Assembly (NCBI GenBank): GCA_027923965.1
Contig: AP026969.1
Coordinates: forward strand, 620,001 to 684,000
Direction of reading: 5' to 3'
DNA length: 64,000 nucleotides
From: Comamonadaceae bacterium OS-1
GTDB taxonomy: Bacteria > Pseudomonadota > Gammaproteobacteria > Burkholderiales > Burkholderiaceae_C
Part shown: piece after piece, positions 7,897 through 18,137 of the stretch
Layout of the letters: each line of letters opens with the position of its first letter
How positions within the stretch are numbered: the first letter of the stretch is position 1
The notes under the pieces: model-generated
What the model was told of the DNA's origin: nothing
Seen by the model: the letters and a program-made list of their open reading frames with translations, nothing else
Databases searched by the model: none
Translations under genes and position numbers: made by a program

Positions 7897-8975
7897 ATCG
7901 TGGTGGCGGGAAGGGACGGCCGGCGGGTGTCGGCGGTAGGGGAGTGCGGTAGCGGTGGTGTGGAGTCGCGTTCGACGATGCCTCCCGCGACCAGTTGCCA
8001 GGGCTCGCCCGGCGCAGCGTTGGCAGACAACACGCGCTCGACCGCCGCAACACCCATCTCGAAGTAGGGCAGCGCCACGGTGCTGAGCTGTGGCCGCATC
8101 GCCTCGCAGATGGTGTGGTCATCGTCAAAGCCCATCAGGGCCATGTCCTGCGGCACGCGCACGCCCAGCTCGTCGAGCAGCCGCGCGCCGTGCAGCGCCA
8201 TCACATCGTTGCCGAAGCACAGTGCAGTCACCCGTGGCACCTGGGCTACCAGGCTGCGCAACGCCGCCTGCAGCGGCAGGAATGGCCCACCGGGCTCCAG
8301 CTTGGAGCCGATGCGTACCGGGCAGTCCTCCACGGCCAGGCCGTGGCGTGCACAGCTGGCGATGAATGCGGCCTTGCGCAGCCGCCCGGCCACCATGTCT
8401 TCGTCGATACCGATGTAGCCGATGCGGCGGTGGCCGCAAGCGACCAGGTGGTCGACCACCCGCGTCTGGCCCAGTGCGTCGTCGGGCAGCACCGCCGGTG
8501 TGCCGAGCCGGTCAAAGCAGTTGACCAGCACCAGCGGCGTGTCCTTGGGCTTGGGCAGCACCACCTGCTGGTGGTAGGAGGCCGCGTAAATCACCCCCTC
8601 GACCCGGTAGGACGTGAAGGTTTTCAGCAACGCCTCCACGGTGTTCTGGTCGCCGCCCATGTCGGCCACCAGCAGCGTCTTGCGGGCCTGGCGGCAGGCT
8701 TGCTGGGCACCGCGCAGGATGTGCAGCTCGGACAGTCCGGCCCGGGTGGAGCCGACCTCGGCATCGCTGAACAAGCCGGTGATGAAGCCGATCTGCCCGG
8801 ACTTGCCGGAACGCATCAGCCGTGCGCCGTGGTGCGGCTCGTACCCGAGCATCTCGATGGCCCGTGAAACCTTCTCCATGGTTTCTGGGCGGATCGAGCC
8901 CTCGCGATTCACGACCCGGGATACGGTTTTGATCGATACGCCGGCGAGTTGCGCGACATCAATGATGGTAGCCAT
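7893..8975 (-). CDS. LacI-family repressor of the sucrose cassette
   Basis: 360 residues. N-terminal helix-turn-helix TIIDVAQLAGVSIKTVSRVV (3-22) with hinge region near 45-60, followed by a periplasmic-binding-protein-like effector domain (GVIYAASYHQQVV, CFGNDVMALHGARLL, MGFDDDHTICEAM). It is cotranscribed with the GH32 gene and divergent from the importer. Two sites sharing AATGACAAC in the 224-bp spacer are its likely operators, one next to its own start (8989) and one before the importer (9152). The inducer is probably sucrose or a product. Confidence 0.9.
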   Translation of the reverse strand: MATIIDVAQLAGVSIKTVSRVVNREGSIRPETMEKVSRAIEMLGYEPHHGARLMRSGKSGQIGFITGLFSDAEVGSTRAGLSELHILRGAQQACRQARKTLLVADMGGDQNTVEALLKTFTSYRVEGVIYAASYHQQVVLPKPKDTPLVLVNCFDRLGTPAVLPDDALGQTRVVDHLVACGHRRIGYIGIDEDMVAGRLRKAAFIASCARHGLAVEDCPVRIGSKLEPGGPFLPLQAALRSLVAQVPRVTALCFGNDVMALHGARLLDELGVRVPQDMALMGFDDDHTICEAMRPQLSTVALPYFEMGVAAVERVLSANAAPGEPWQLVAGGIVERDSTPPLPHSPTADTRRPSLPATTI

Positions 8976-8988
8976 GGCCTACTTTTTA

Positions 8989-9007
8989 AATGACAACGTT
9001 AGTACTT
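8989..9007. promoter_or_regulatory. LacI-type operator, proximal to repressor gene
   Basis: AATGACAACGTTAGTACTT has the central CG typical of LacI-family operators and shares its left half AATGACAAC exactly with the site at 9152. It lies 14 bp upstream of the repressor start, suggesting autoregulation. Confidence 0.6.
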
Positions 9008-9151
9008 TGCCTTTTCGGGTGGGGTCGTGTCAATACCTTGGCGCGGAAAATTTAATTTTTTGGATTTTCAGAGGGGAAATTGGAAAATTTTTGAGTATTA
9101 GGGTTTTCATGGATTGGATGTATTCTGCTTTGATTTCTAAAATTCAGGCCA

Positions 9152-9169
9152 AATGACAACATTGTCATT
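9152..9169. promoter_or_regulatory. LacI-type operator upstream of sucrose importer
   Basis: AATGACAACATTGTCATT is a perfect 8+2+8 inverted repeat 30 bp before the start of the binding-protein gene. The half-site is repeated at 8989. It fits repression of the importer by the divergent LacI protein. Confidence 0.7.
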
Positions 9170-9199
9170 GACCATCATCCACCCCAACCGGAGCCTTCC

Positions 9200-10465
9200 A
9201 TGACCTTTCGCCACACCGTCAGCCGCCGTCTCGTTCTTGCAGGCCTGGCCGCCTGCGCCGCCAGCGCCAGCTATGCGCAGACCACCTTGTCCATGTGGTA
9301 CCACGGGGCGGGCAATCCGACCGAAAAAGACCTGATGGCGGGCATCATCAAGGACTTCAATGGCAGCCAGAAGCAGTGGAAGGTGGAGCTGCAGCAGTTC
9401 CCGCAAGAGGCCTACAACACCTCGGTGGTGGCCGCCGCCGTGGCAGGCAAGCTGCCCGACATCCTGGACGTGGACGGCCCTGTGATGCCCAACTGGGCCT
9501 GGTCCAAATACCTGCAACCGCTGACGCTGCCGCCTGCGGCGATCAGCAAGTTTCTGCCCGGCACCATCGGCAAATACAACGGCAAGGTGTATTCGGTGGG
9601 GCTGTGGGATGCGGCCTGCGCCATGTTTGCGCGCAAATCGGTGCTGCAGGCTAACAACATCCGTATCCCGACGCTGGACAAACCCTGGACCAAGGCCGAG
9701 TTCGATGCCGCCCTGGTCACGCTGCAAAAGAGCGGCAAGTTCCAGTACCCGATCGACCTGGGCCTGGCCTGGAAGGGCGAGTGGTATTCGTACGCATTCG
9801 GGCCGTTCCTGCAAAGCACCGGTGGCGATCTGCTGAATGCATCGGTTCCCAAGGCCAATGGCACGCTGAATGGCAAGGCGGGCCTGGAGTTTGGCAACTG
9901 GTGGCAGAGCCTGTTTACCCGCAAGCTCACCCCCGGCACCTCGCAGGACGGTGCAGACCGTGAAACCGGCTTTCTGGATGGCAAGTACGCGCTGCAGTGG
10001 AACGGCAACTGGGCCGCGCTGCCCGCGCTGAAGAAGTTTGGCGATGACCTGGTGTTCCTGCCCGCACCCGATTTCGGCAAGGGCCCGAAGATCGGTGCCG
10101 CGTCGTGGCAGTTCGGCGTGTCGGCCAGCACCAAGAATGCCCAGGGTGCCAACGCTTTCATCGCCTTTGCGCTCAAAGACAAGTACCTGGCCGCGTTCTC
10201 GGACGGCATCGGCCTGGTGCCTTCCACCCCCGAGGCGGCGGCCATGACCAAGAACTACGCCAAGGGCGGCCCCATGGAGGTGTTCTTCGCGCTGTCGGCC
10301 AAGCAGGCGACCTTGCGGGCCTCGACGCCCGGTTATGCGGCCGCGTCCGGTGAGTTCGAGAAGGCGCTGTCCGATATCGCCAATGGCGGCAAGGTGGCCG
10401 ACGCGCTGGACAACGCCGCCGATGCCATCGATGCCGACCTGAAGAAAAACAACAACTACCGCTGA
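9200..10465 (+). CDS. ABC sugar importer, substrate-binding protein (sucrose cassette)
   Basis: 421 residues. The signal peptide runs to about residue 26 (cleavage after SASYAQ) and has a twin-arginine start, SRRLVLAGL. The mature protein is a family 1 extracellular sugar-binding protein: TTLSMWYHGAGNP, MAGIIKDFNGSQKQWKVELQ, LPDILDVDGPVMPNWAW and a late GGPMEVFFAL. It should capture the sugar in the periplasm and hand it to the two permeases just downstream. GGAG lies 8 bp before the ATG. The perfect inverted repeat at 9152-9169 is the probable control site. Confidence 0.9.
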   Translation: MTFRHTVSRRLVLAGLAACAASASYAQTTLSMWYHGAGNPTEKDLMAGIIKDFNGSQKQWKVELQQFPQEAYNTSVVAAAVAGKLPDILDVDGPVMPNWAWSKYLQPLTLPPAAISKFLPGTIGKYNGKVYSVGLWDAACAMFARKSVLQANNIRIPTLDKPWTKAEFDAALVTLQKSGKFQYPIDLGLAWKGEWYSYAFGPFLQSTGGDLLNASVPKANGTLNGKAGLEFGNWWQSLFTRKLTPGTSQDGADRETGFLDGKYALQWNGNWAALPALKKFGDDLVFLPAPDFGKGPKIGAASWQFGVSASTKNAQGANAFIAFALKDKYLAAFSDGIGLVPSTPEAAAMTKNYAKGGPMEVFFALSAKQATLRASTPGYAAASGEFEKALSDIANGGKVADALDNAADAIDADLKKNNNYR

Positions 10466-10494
10466 GCCACAGCGCCGCACAAGGACCCGAGGCC

Positions 10495-11595
10495 ATGAGC
10501 GCTCCCATTACCTCCACCACTGCCCCGGGGGCCGCGCGCGCGCGGCGTTCGGGCCTGCTCATGGTCTCACCGGCCATGCTGTTGATGGCGCTGTTTTTGA
10601 TCCTGCCATTTCTGCTGGCGTTTGCCATGTCGTTCACCAACCAGCGCCTGGTGTCGCCCAACCCCACGCAGTACGTGGGCCTGGACAACTACCGCCAGAT
10701 CCTGGGCCTGGGCGTGCTGACGCTGCAGCCTGAAAAAGATGCGCAAGGCCAGGTGGCACACGAGGCCGATGGCAGTGTGCAATACCCCAGCCTGCGCACC
10801 TACACCCGCGACAACCCCGACTACCCGCACCTGAACCGCATGCGCGAGTGGTTCCACGTCGGCTGGACCGGCGACAGCCGCGTCTACGTGCTGGCCAGCG
10901 ACGTGATCTTCATGAAGGCGCTGGTCAACACGGTGCAGTTCGTGGTGGTGGTGGCTCCGGTGCAGGCCTTTTTTGCGTTGCTGCTGGCGCTGCTGATCAA
11001 CCAGCCGCTGCGCGGCATCAACATCTACCGCACCATTTTCTTCATGCCGGTGGTGATCTCGATGGTGGTGGTGGCATTTTTGTGGCGCTTTATCTACGCC
11101 GGTGACACCGGCCTGCTGAATTCTCTGCTGGGGCACCTCACCTTTGGTGCCTTCAAGCCGGTGGACTGGCTGGGCCAGCCCGGCACGGCACTGTGGGCGA
11201 TCATGGCCATGTCGGTCTGGCAGGGCGTGGGTTTCCACATGATCGTCTGGCTGTCGGGCCTGCAGACCATTTCTGCCTCGCTGTACGAAGCTGCCGCGCT
11301 CGAAGGCGCATCCCGGTGGCAGGTGTTCCGCTATGTGACCTGGCCGGGGCTGCGCAACACCGCCATCCTGGTGATGGTGGTGATCACCATGCAGGCCTTC
11401 ACGCTGTACCCGCAAATCGATGTGATGACGCGTGGCGGGCCGCTGGACTCGACCCAGTCGCTGGTGTTCCAGGCGGTGCAGCGCGGCTACGGCAAGCAGG
11501 ACATCGCCGGGGGCTCCGCGATCAGCGTGTTTCTGTTCTTGTTTGTGCTGGCCATCTCGCTGGGCCAGCGCTATCTGACCCGTGAAAAGAAGTGA
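10495..11595 (+). CDS. ABC sugar importer, permease (MalF-like)
   Basis: 366 residues with about six membrane segments; the first is MLLMALFLILPFLLAFAMSF (about residues 25-45). A periplasmic loop of about 80 residues follows (DAQGQVAHEADG to GDSRVYVL), then the transmembrane core. The cytoplasmic EAA loop that docks the ATPase reads EAAALEGASRWQVF. It starts 29 bp after the binding protein and its partner permease follows within 14 bp, so the four genes form one operon. Confidence 0.9.
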   Translation: MSAPITSTTAPGAARARRSGLLMVSPAMLLMALFLILPFLLAFAMSFTNQRLVSPNPTQYVGLDNYRQILGLGVLTLQPEKDAQGQVAHEADGSVQYPSLRTYTRDNPDYPHLNRMREWFHVGWTGDSRVYVLASDVIFMKALVNTVQFVVVVAPVQAFFALLLALLINQPLRGINIYRTIFFMPVVISMVVVAFLWRFIYAGDTGLLNSLLGHLTFGAFKPVDWLGQPGTALWAIMAMSVWQGVGFHMIVWLSGLQTISASLYEAAALEGASRWQVFRYVTWPGLRNTAILVMVVITMQAFTLYPQIDVMTRGGPLDSTQSLVFQAVQRGYGKQDIAGGSAISVFLFLFVLAISLGQRYLTREKK

Positions 11596-11608
11596 AAGGA
11601 AACACGCC

Positions 11609-12484
11609 ATGAGCCGCTCTCTGATGCCCTCGCTCGCCGCCAAGGCGCTGAACTACACCTTGCTGACCTGGATTGCGCTGGTGTTCATTTTCCCCATCGT
11701 GTTCATGGTGGTGTCGTCGCTCAAGCCCGACCTGCAATTGCTGCAGGATGCCAGCTCGGTGCGCGCCTTTTTGCCGGTGGGTGATATCTCGTTTGACAAC
11801 TACCGCGCCGCGTTCCAGCGCGTGCCCATTGGCCACTTCATCTTCAACTCGGTGATGGTGACCGCCATCACCATGGTGCTGTCGCTGGCGGTGTGCTCGA
11901 TGGCGGCGTTCGCCTTCGTGTTTCTGGAGTTTCCGGGGAAAAGCGTGCTGCTGGCGGTGGTGCTGGCGACCTTCATCGTGCCCTTCGAGTCGATCGCAAT
12001 TCCGCTGCTGCTGGTGGTCAACAACCTGCCCTGGATCGGCGACCAGGGCCTCACCGTGGGCTGGCTGAACTCCTACCATGTGCAGATCATCCCGTTCATC
12101 TCCGACGCGCTGACGATCTTCTTGTTTGTGCAGTACTTCCGCGACCTGCCCAGGGAACTGGTGGAGGCCGCCCGCGTGGACGGTGCGGGCTACTTCCAGA
12201 TCTACCGCCGGGTGATCCTGCCGCTGGCCGGGCCGGTGTTTGCTACCGCCGCGATTTTGAAGTTTCTGGCTATGTACAACCAGTACCTGTGGCCGGTGAT
12301 GGCCGCGCAGTCGGAAGACTACCGGCCCATCATGGTCGGCCTGCAGTACTTCTTCCAGCTCAACATCGCCTGGGGCGAAATGATGGCCTACCTGACCGTC
12401 ATCACGGTGCCGGTGCTGCTGTTCTACCTGAGCCTGCAGCGCGCCTTTATCGCCTCCATTGCGTCCACCGGTGTCAAGGGCTAG
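11609..12484 (+). CDS. ABC sugar importer, permease (MalG-like)
   Basis: 291 residues from the ATG at 11609, chosen because GAAAGGA lies 8 bp upstream; a GTG at 11582 would overlap the previous gene and has no such site. Six membrane segments are expected, beginning with LNYTLLTWIALVFIFPIVFM. The EAA motif is VEAARVDGAGYFQIYRRVILP. It pairs with the upstream permease to form the channel. Confidence 0.9.
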   Translation: MSRSLMPSLAAKALNYTLLTWIALVFIFPIVFMVVSSLKPDLQLLQDASSVRAFLPVGDISFDNYRAAFQRVPIGHFIFNSVMVTAITMVLSLAVCSMAAFAFVFLEFPGKSVLLAVVLATFIVPFESIAIPLLLVVNNLPWIGDQGLTVGWLNSYHVQIIPFISDALTIFLFVQYFRDLPRELVEAARVDGAGYFQIYRRVILPLAGPVFATAAILKFLAMYNQYLWPVMAAQSEDYRPIMVGLQYFFQLNIAWGEMMAYLTVITVPVLLFYLSLQRAFIASIASTGVKG

Positions 12485-12534
12485 ACCCCACACCTCTACA
12501 CCCAGCCCCTTTTTTTGAACTGCGAGAACCTTCC

Positions 12535-13539
<1,005 letters not shown>

Positions 13540-13615
13540 CGCGGGGCCATCGGGCACGTCTTGGTAGGCAGACCGGGCGCACTTTTACAATAGCGCCCAG
13601 CTTATCGAGACTTCT

Positions 13616-14083
13616 ATGCCCTCTACCTCTACTCCCACCGTCCAGCCCGGCTCGTTTTTGACCCTGCACTACCGCCTGGGCGGCCCCACGGGCGACATCA
13701 TCAACACCTTCAACGACAAGCCCGCCACGCTGTCGCTGGGCACCGGCCAGCTCTCGCCCGCGGTGGAGCAACGTCTGCTGGGCCTGGCCGAGGGCACGCG
13801 CACCTCGTTCGACATCCCCGCCGGTGAGGCCTTTGGCGAGCGCCAGCCCGAGATGCAGCAGTGGGTGGCCCGCAAGCTGCTCAACCAGATGGGTGACCCG
13901 CTGGAGCAGTACCACGTGGGCGATGTGGTGCAGTTCCCCACGCCCGACGGCCTGGGCAGTTACGCCGGTGCCGTGCAGCAGGTGGGCAACGGCGAGAGCG
14001 CCGACGCGGTCTTGTTCGACTTCAACCATCCGCTGGCCGGCCAGCCGGTGACGTTTGAAGTGCAACTGATTGGTGTTTTATGA
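13616..14083 (+). CDS. fkpB: FKBP-type peptidyl-prolyl isomerase (SlpA-like)
   Basis: 155 residues. The FKBP fold is split by an IF (insert-in-flap) domain, as in SlyD/SlpA proteins: [31 protein letters not shown], the AFGER motif near residue 71, then [18 protein letters not shown] at the end. It catalyses cis-trans isomerisation of prolyl bonds in the cytoplasm and may chaperone nascent proteins. It overlaps ispH by ATGA, the arrangement usual in this group. Its leader and start are duplicated in decayed form at 6459-6493. Confidence 0.9.
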   Translation: MPSTSTPTVQPGSFLTLHYRLGGPTGDIINTFNDKPATLSLGTGQLSPAVEQRLLGLAEGTRTSFDIPAGEAFGERQPEMQQWVARKLLNQMGDPLEQYHVGDVVQFPTPDGLGSYAGAVQQVGNGESADAVLFDFNHPLAGQPVTFEVQLIGVL

Positions 14084-15036
14084 GCACGCCGCAGGAAATC
14101 ATCCTGGCCGAGCCGCGTGGCTTTTGCGCGGGGGTAGACCGGGCCATCGAGATCGTCGAAAAGGCCCTGGCCAAGTTCGGCCGCCCCATCTACGTGCGCC
14201 ACGAGATTGTGCACAACACCTACGTGGTCAACGACCTGAAATCGCGCGGTGCCATCTTCATTGAAGAGCTGGACGACGTGCCCCCCGGCGCGACCCTGGT
14301 GTTTTCGGCCCACGGCGTGAGCCAGGCGGTGCAGCGCGAGGCCCGCGACCGGGGCTTCCAGATTTTCGACGCCACCTGCCCGCTGGTCACCAAGGTGCAC
14401 GTCGAGGTGGCCAAGCTGCACAAAGAGGGTTATGAGTTCATCATGATCGGCCACAAGGGCCACCCCGAGGTCGAGGGCACCATGGGCCAGCTCGACAGTG
14501 GCATCCACCTGGTGGAAGACGTGGCCGATGTGGCCCGCGTGCAGCCCGGCCAGACCGCCAAGCTGGCCGTGGTGACGCAAACCACGCTGAGCGTGGACGA
14601 CGCTGCCGAGATCTCCGCCGCCGTCAAGGCCCGCTTCCCGCTGATCCGCGAGCCCAAGCAGCAAGACATCTGCTATGCCACGCAAAACCGCCAGGATGCC
14701 ATCAAGATCATGAGCCCGCAGGTGGACATCGTCATCGTGGTCGGCAGCCCCACCAGTTCCAACAGCAACCGCCTGCGCGAGTTGGCCGAAAAGCTGGGCA
14801 CCGAGGCCTACATGGTGGACAGCGCCGAAGAGCTGCTTCCCGCCTGGTTCGAGGGCAAAACCCGCGTCGGCCTGACCGCCGGGGCCTCCGCCCCCGAGCT
14901 GCTGGTGCAGCAGGTCATTGACCGCATCCGCGCGCTGGGAGCGGTGTCGGTGCGCAAGATGGACGGGATTGAGGAGACAGTCAAGTTTCCACTGCCCAAA
15001 GGCTTGCGCATGGACGGAGTGGCGGCAGCTGATTGA
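14080..15036 (+). CDS. ispH: 4-hydroxy-3-methylbut-2-enyl diphosphate reductase
   Basis: 318 residues. Catalyses the last step of the MEP isoprenoid pathway, giving IPP and DMAPP through a [4Fe-4S] cluster. The three cluster Cys lie in PRGFCAGV (Cys near 15), DATCPLV (near 99) and QQDICYATQ (near 200). EIVHN supplies one active-site His, and the catalytic Glu region is VEGTMG near 128. C-terminal GASAPE and [13 protein letters not shown] are family-typical. Cytoplasmic, essential in most bacteria lacking the mevalonate route. Translationally coupled to fkpB. Confidence 0.96.
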   Translation: MSTPQEIILAEPRGFCAGVDRAIEIVEKALAKFGRPIYVRHEIVHNTYVVNDLKSRGAIFIEELDDVPPGATLVFSAHGVSQAVQREARDRGFQIFDATCPLVTKVHVEVAKLHKEGYEFIMIGHKGHPEVEGTMGQLDSGIHLVEDVADVARVQPGQTAKLAVVTQTTLSVDDAAEISAAVKARFPLIREPKQQDICYATQNRQDAIKIMSPQVDIVIVVGSPTSSNSNRLRELAEKLGTEAYMVDSAEELLPAWFEGKTRVGLTAGASAPELLVQQVIDRIRALGAVSVRKMDGIEETVKFPLPKGLRMDGVAAAD

Positions 15037-15133
15037 GGCGGCTGCGCTATTTGGTATTTTCATGATCTGGATCAGAGGCGGCGCCCCGGTCCGGTAGCCC
15101 AATGGAGGGGTCTTCACCATGAAAGGACCCGAT

Positions 15134-15331
15134 ATGAAAACCAACGTTGGCGGCCTGGACCGCACACTGCGCATCGTCGCCGGAGGCGCCCTGGTTGCCC
15201 TGGCCGCCACCGGCACCGTCGGCCTCTGGGGCTGGATCGGCGTCGTCCCCCTGGCCACCGGCCTGATCGGCTGGTGCCCGCCGTATGCCTTGTTTGGGTG
15301 GAATACCTGCTCGGTGAAATCGGAGGGGTGA
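15134..15331 (+). CDS. YgaP-like small membrane protein (DUF2892)
   Basis: 65 residues from the ATG at 15134, chosen because AAAGGA lies 6 bp before it; an in-frame ATG at 15119 would place that site inside the gene. NVGGLDRTLRIVAGGALVAL is the typical start of the DUF2892 inner-membrane family, followed by a second hydrophobic stretch IGVVPLATGLIGWCPPYALF with the conserved WCP-x-Y motif. Two membrane helices are expected. Function unknown; some relatives are fused to rhodanese domains. Confidence 0.85.
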   Translation: MKTNVGGLDRTLRIVAGGALVALAATGTVGLWGWIGVVPLATGLIGWCPPYALFGWNTCSVKSEG

Positions 15332-15909
15332 GGGCTGGGGCTGTTGGGGCCCGTGGCATCGGTAGGTTGGCGATTTTAGATTTTTTGGCCTGTTTTTAAG
15401 TGGCAAATAGGCCGTCTGTGCTTACGGGATGAGCACAAGCAGCTCCTATTTTTTACTATAAAAAAAGAAGCACTTGCCTAACTTGCAGCATGCCACCTCC
15501 AGCTCGCGCCCTAGGCGCGATGCCCGGCGCAGCCGGGCCGATCCCGCTCCCCGGGGTCCCCATCTGGCTGCGCCGAGGAGCACAGCTTTGGGCGGATCAG
15601 GGCTGGCGTTGTCTGAGCGCCAGCGAGTTTAGCCAGACCCCGCCCAAAGCGCGCACCGCAGGTTCCCGTAGCGAAAGCGCAGGGCGCAGACAGTTGGGGC
15701 GCCTTTCTTTTGGTTACTTTTCTTTTGCGCAAAAGAACAAGTGACTGCGCCGCCGGGCGCACATCCCGGCCAGGGATCGCAGTGGTGTCCGACCCGCCGT
15801 CAGCGTCAAACCACCAATAAGGGTCAGAGCCCAAATGCGGGAGACATCCCTTTCGCACCGCCAGCAGCACGCGCGCAATTGGGATCTGACCCTCATTGGC
15901 TCCGTCCCG
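15332..15909. repeat. Repeat-rich intergenic region without genes
   Basis: No convincing gene in 578 bp. It holds a copy of the dispersed palindromic element (15401-15460); hairpins TCGCGCC/GGCGCGA (15504-15520) and GCCCGG/CCGGGC (15522-15538); a perfect 18-bp palindrome TTCTTTTGCGCAAAAGAA (15720-15737); and a 17-of-19 inverted repeat, 15821-15839 against 15874-15892, around GGGTCAGATCCCAATTGCG. Open frames here are short and their composition follows the palindromes. It lies at the 3' end of the long alpha-galactoside operon and may help end that transcript. Confidence 0.6.
15401..15460. repeat. Short dispersed intergenic palindromic element, copy 3
   Basis: GTGCTTA, 5-bp loop and TGAGCAC (15418-15436), then CAGCTCCTATTTTTTACTAT; the same parts and order as the copy at 5044 with the flanks exchanged. 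Confidence 0.6.
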
Positions 15910-17067
15910 TCACACTCTCCCCACCCCCGCAGACGCATGGCACACATACACCGTAGCCGCGTCCCCATTGGGTGCGCGGTACTGGGCGGCCACGGCGGCG
16001 CGGGCGGTGGGGACTACGGCTTCGGGGAGCAGGGCGACGACGCAGCCGCCGAAGCCGCCGCCGGTCATGCGGGCACCGCCCTGGGGGCCGATGGCGGCTT
16101 GCAGGATGGCGACCAGGTGGTCGATGGGCGGCACGGTGATTTCGAAGTCGTCGCGCATGGAGTCGTGCGAGGCGGCCATGAGCTGGCCTAGACGCTGCAG
16201 GTCGCCGCTGGTCAGGGCCTGGGCGGCATCCAGGGTGCGTTGGTTCTCGGTGACGATGTGGCGGGCGCGGCGCAGTACCACGGCATCCAGCCCGGCGGCA
16301 TCGCGCTCCAGGCGGGCCACGTCGATGTCGCGCAGGGCTTTGACACCGTAGTGGGCGGCGGCGGCTTCGCACTGCTGGCGGCGGGTGTTGTACTCGCTGC
16401 CGACCAGGCCGCGCTGCACGTGAGAGTGCACGATCATCACCGCCAACCCGGCGGGCACGGGCACGGCCTGGGTGCTGAGGCTGCGGCAGTCGATCAGCAG
16501 GGCATGGTCGGCTTCGCCGCAGGCCGAGATCAGCTGGTCCATGATGCCGCAGTTCACGCCGACGAAGCTGTTTTCAGCCTTTTGGGCCGCCAGCGCAATC
16601 TCGGTGGGCGTGAGTAGCTCTGAATTGTATAGCGCGTTAAAGGCTTGGCCGACCGCCACTTCCAGCGAGGCCGAGGACGATAGCCCCGCGCCCTGGGGCA
16701 CATTGCCCGCGATCGCCAGGTCCATGCCGCCCAAGGCCAGGCCTTTGGCCAGCAGCACCTGCACCACGCCGCGCACGTAGTTGGCCCACTGCGCGTCGGG
16801 GCGCGGGGTGATGGGCGCGTCCAGGTCGAACTGGTCCAGCGCGTCACCGTAGTCGCAGGCGCAGATGCGCACCTGGCGGTCGCTGCGCAGGCCCACGGCG
16901 ATGCGGGTTTCGAAGTCGATGGCGCAGGGCAGCACGAAGCCGTCGTTGTAGTCGGTGTGCTCGCCGATCAGGTTGACCCGGCCCGGGGCGCGCACGTGCA
17001 GCGTGGGGGCGTGGCCAAAGTGCTGGGCGAAGGCGGTGTCGATGCGGGTTTGCAGGGTGGCGGTCAT
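15910..17067 (-). CDS. galK: Galactokinase
   Basis: 385 residues, GHMP kinase family. Galactose-binding signature [16 protein letters not shown] (29-44), ATP-binding GLSSSAS (128-134) and catalytic Asp177 in [10 protein letters not shown] are present; the C-terminal motif reads [12 protein letters not shown]. It phosphorylates galactose to galactose-1-phosphate in the cytoplasm, the first Leloir step. It is the last gene of the alpha-galactoside operon, and its start overlaps the galT stop as ATGA. No galM-type mutarotase is seen in the window. Confidence 0.96.
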   Translation of the reverse strand: MTATLQTRIDTAFAQHFGHAPTLHVRAPGRVNLIGEHTDYNDGFVLPCAIDFETRIAVGLRSDRQVRICACDYGDALDQFDLDAPITPRPDAQWANYVRGVVQVLLAKGLALGGMDLAIAGNVPQGAGLSSSASLEVAVGQAFNALYNSELLTPTEIALAAQKAENSFVGVNCGIMDQLISACGEADHALLIDCRSLSTQAVPVPAGLAVMIVHSHVQRGLVGSEYNTRRQQCEAAAAHYGVKALRDIDVARLERDAAGLDAVVLRRARHIVTENQRTLDAAQALTSGDLQRLGQLMAASHDSMRDDFEITVPPIDHLVAILQAAIGPQGGARMTGGGFGGCVVALLPEAVVPTARAAVAAQYRAPNGDAATVYVCHASAGVGRV

Positions 17068-18137
17068 GATGCTACTTTGTCATTGCGGTAGTGAACGTCG
17101 GAGACGGCGCGCAGTTGGGCGGCGGCTTGCTCGGGGGTCAGGTCGCGCTGGGCTTCGGCCAGCATTTCAAAGCCGACCATGAACTTGCGCACGCTGGCCG
17201 AGCGTAACAGCGGCGGGTAGAAGTGGGCGTGCAGTTGCCAGGGTGCGGTGGCCTTGCCATCAAACGGCGCGCCATGCCAGCCCATGGAGTAGGGGAAAGA
17301 GCACTGGAACAGGTTGTCGTAGCGCGAGGTGAGTTGCTGGATGGCCAGGGCCAGGTCGGCGCGTTGGACGGCATCGAGCTGCGGCAGTTGCTGCACCGCA
17401 AAGCGCGGCAGCAGCAGGGTCTCGAACGGCCAGGTGGCCCAGAAGGGCACGATGGCCAGCCAGTGGTCGGTTTGCACCACCACGCGGCTGCCGTCGGCGG
17501 CTTCGCGCGCGGCCAGGTCCAGCAGCAGGGGGGTGCCGTGCTCGGCGTGCCAGGCGCGCTGGCGCAGGTCTTCGGCGGCGGGCTCGTTGGGGATGAAGTC
17601 GGTGGCCCAGAGCTGGCCGTGCGGGTGCGGGTTGGAGCAACCCATCAGCGCGCCCTTGTTCTCGAACACCTGCACCCAGGGGTAGGTGGCACCCAGCTCG
17701 GCGGTTTGCGCGCACCAGGTGTTGATCACCTCGCCGATGGCGGCCAGCGGCAGCTCGGGCAGGGTTTTGCCGTGGTCGGGCGAGAAGCAGATCACCCGGC
17801 TGGTGCCGCGGGCGGTGCGGGCCTGGAACAGCGGGTCGGCCTCGGCGGGCGCGTCCGGGGCGCTGGGCATCATGGCGGCAAAGTCGTTGGTGAAGACGAA
17901 GGTGCCGGTGTAGGCCGGGTTGCGCTCGCCGGTGACGCGCAGGTTGCCCGCGCACAGGAAGCAGCTGGCGTCAAAGGCCGGGCGCTCCGCCGTGTCGGCC
18001 TGCTCCTGCTGGCCCTGCCAGGGGCGTTTGGCGCGGTGCGGCGACACCAGCACCCACTGGCCGGTGAGGGGGTTGAAGCGGCGGTGCGAGTGCTCGGCCA
18101 CGTCGAACGTGGCGGTATCGGAAGGGGCGGTGCTCAT
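17064..18137 (-). CDS. galT: Galactose-1-phosphate uridylyltransferase
   Basis: 357 residues from the ATG at 18137; the frame stays open upstream to about 19049, but that part is antisense to nothing conserved and overlaps galE. The active-site motif NPHPHGQLW (169-177) has the nucleophile His173; the zinc site includes CFLC (59-62). It exchanges UMP between UDP-glucose and galactose-1-phosphate. The start overlaps the galE stop by 4 bp, and the stop overlaps the galK start. Confidence 0.96.
   Translation of the reverse strand: MSTAPSDTATFDVAEHSHRRFNPLTGQWVLVSPHRAKRPWQGQQEQADTAERPAFDASCFLCAGNLRVTGERNPAYTGTFVFTNDFAAMMPSAPDAPAEADPLFQARTARGTSRVICFSPDHGKTLPELPLAAIGEVINTWCAQTAELGATYPWVQVFENKGALMGCSNPHPHGQLWATDFIPNEPAAEDLRQRAWHAEHGTPLLLDLAAREAADGSRVVVQTDHWLAIVPFWATWPFETLLLPRFAVQQLPQLDAVQRADLALAIQQLTSRYDNLFQCSFPYSMGWHGAPFDGKATAPWQLHAHFYPPLLRSASVRKFMVGFEMLAEAQRDLTPEQAAAQLRAVSDVHYRNDKVAS

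Noticed and set aside
15490..15744. Short open frames in the galK-distal spacer
   Set aside because: They follow hairpin sequences and have no start signal or domain.
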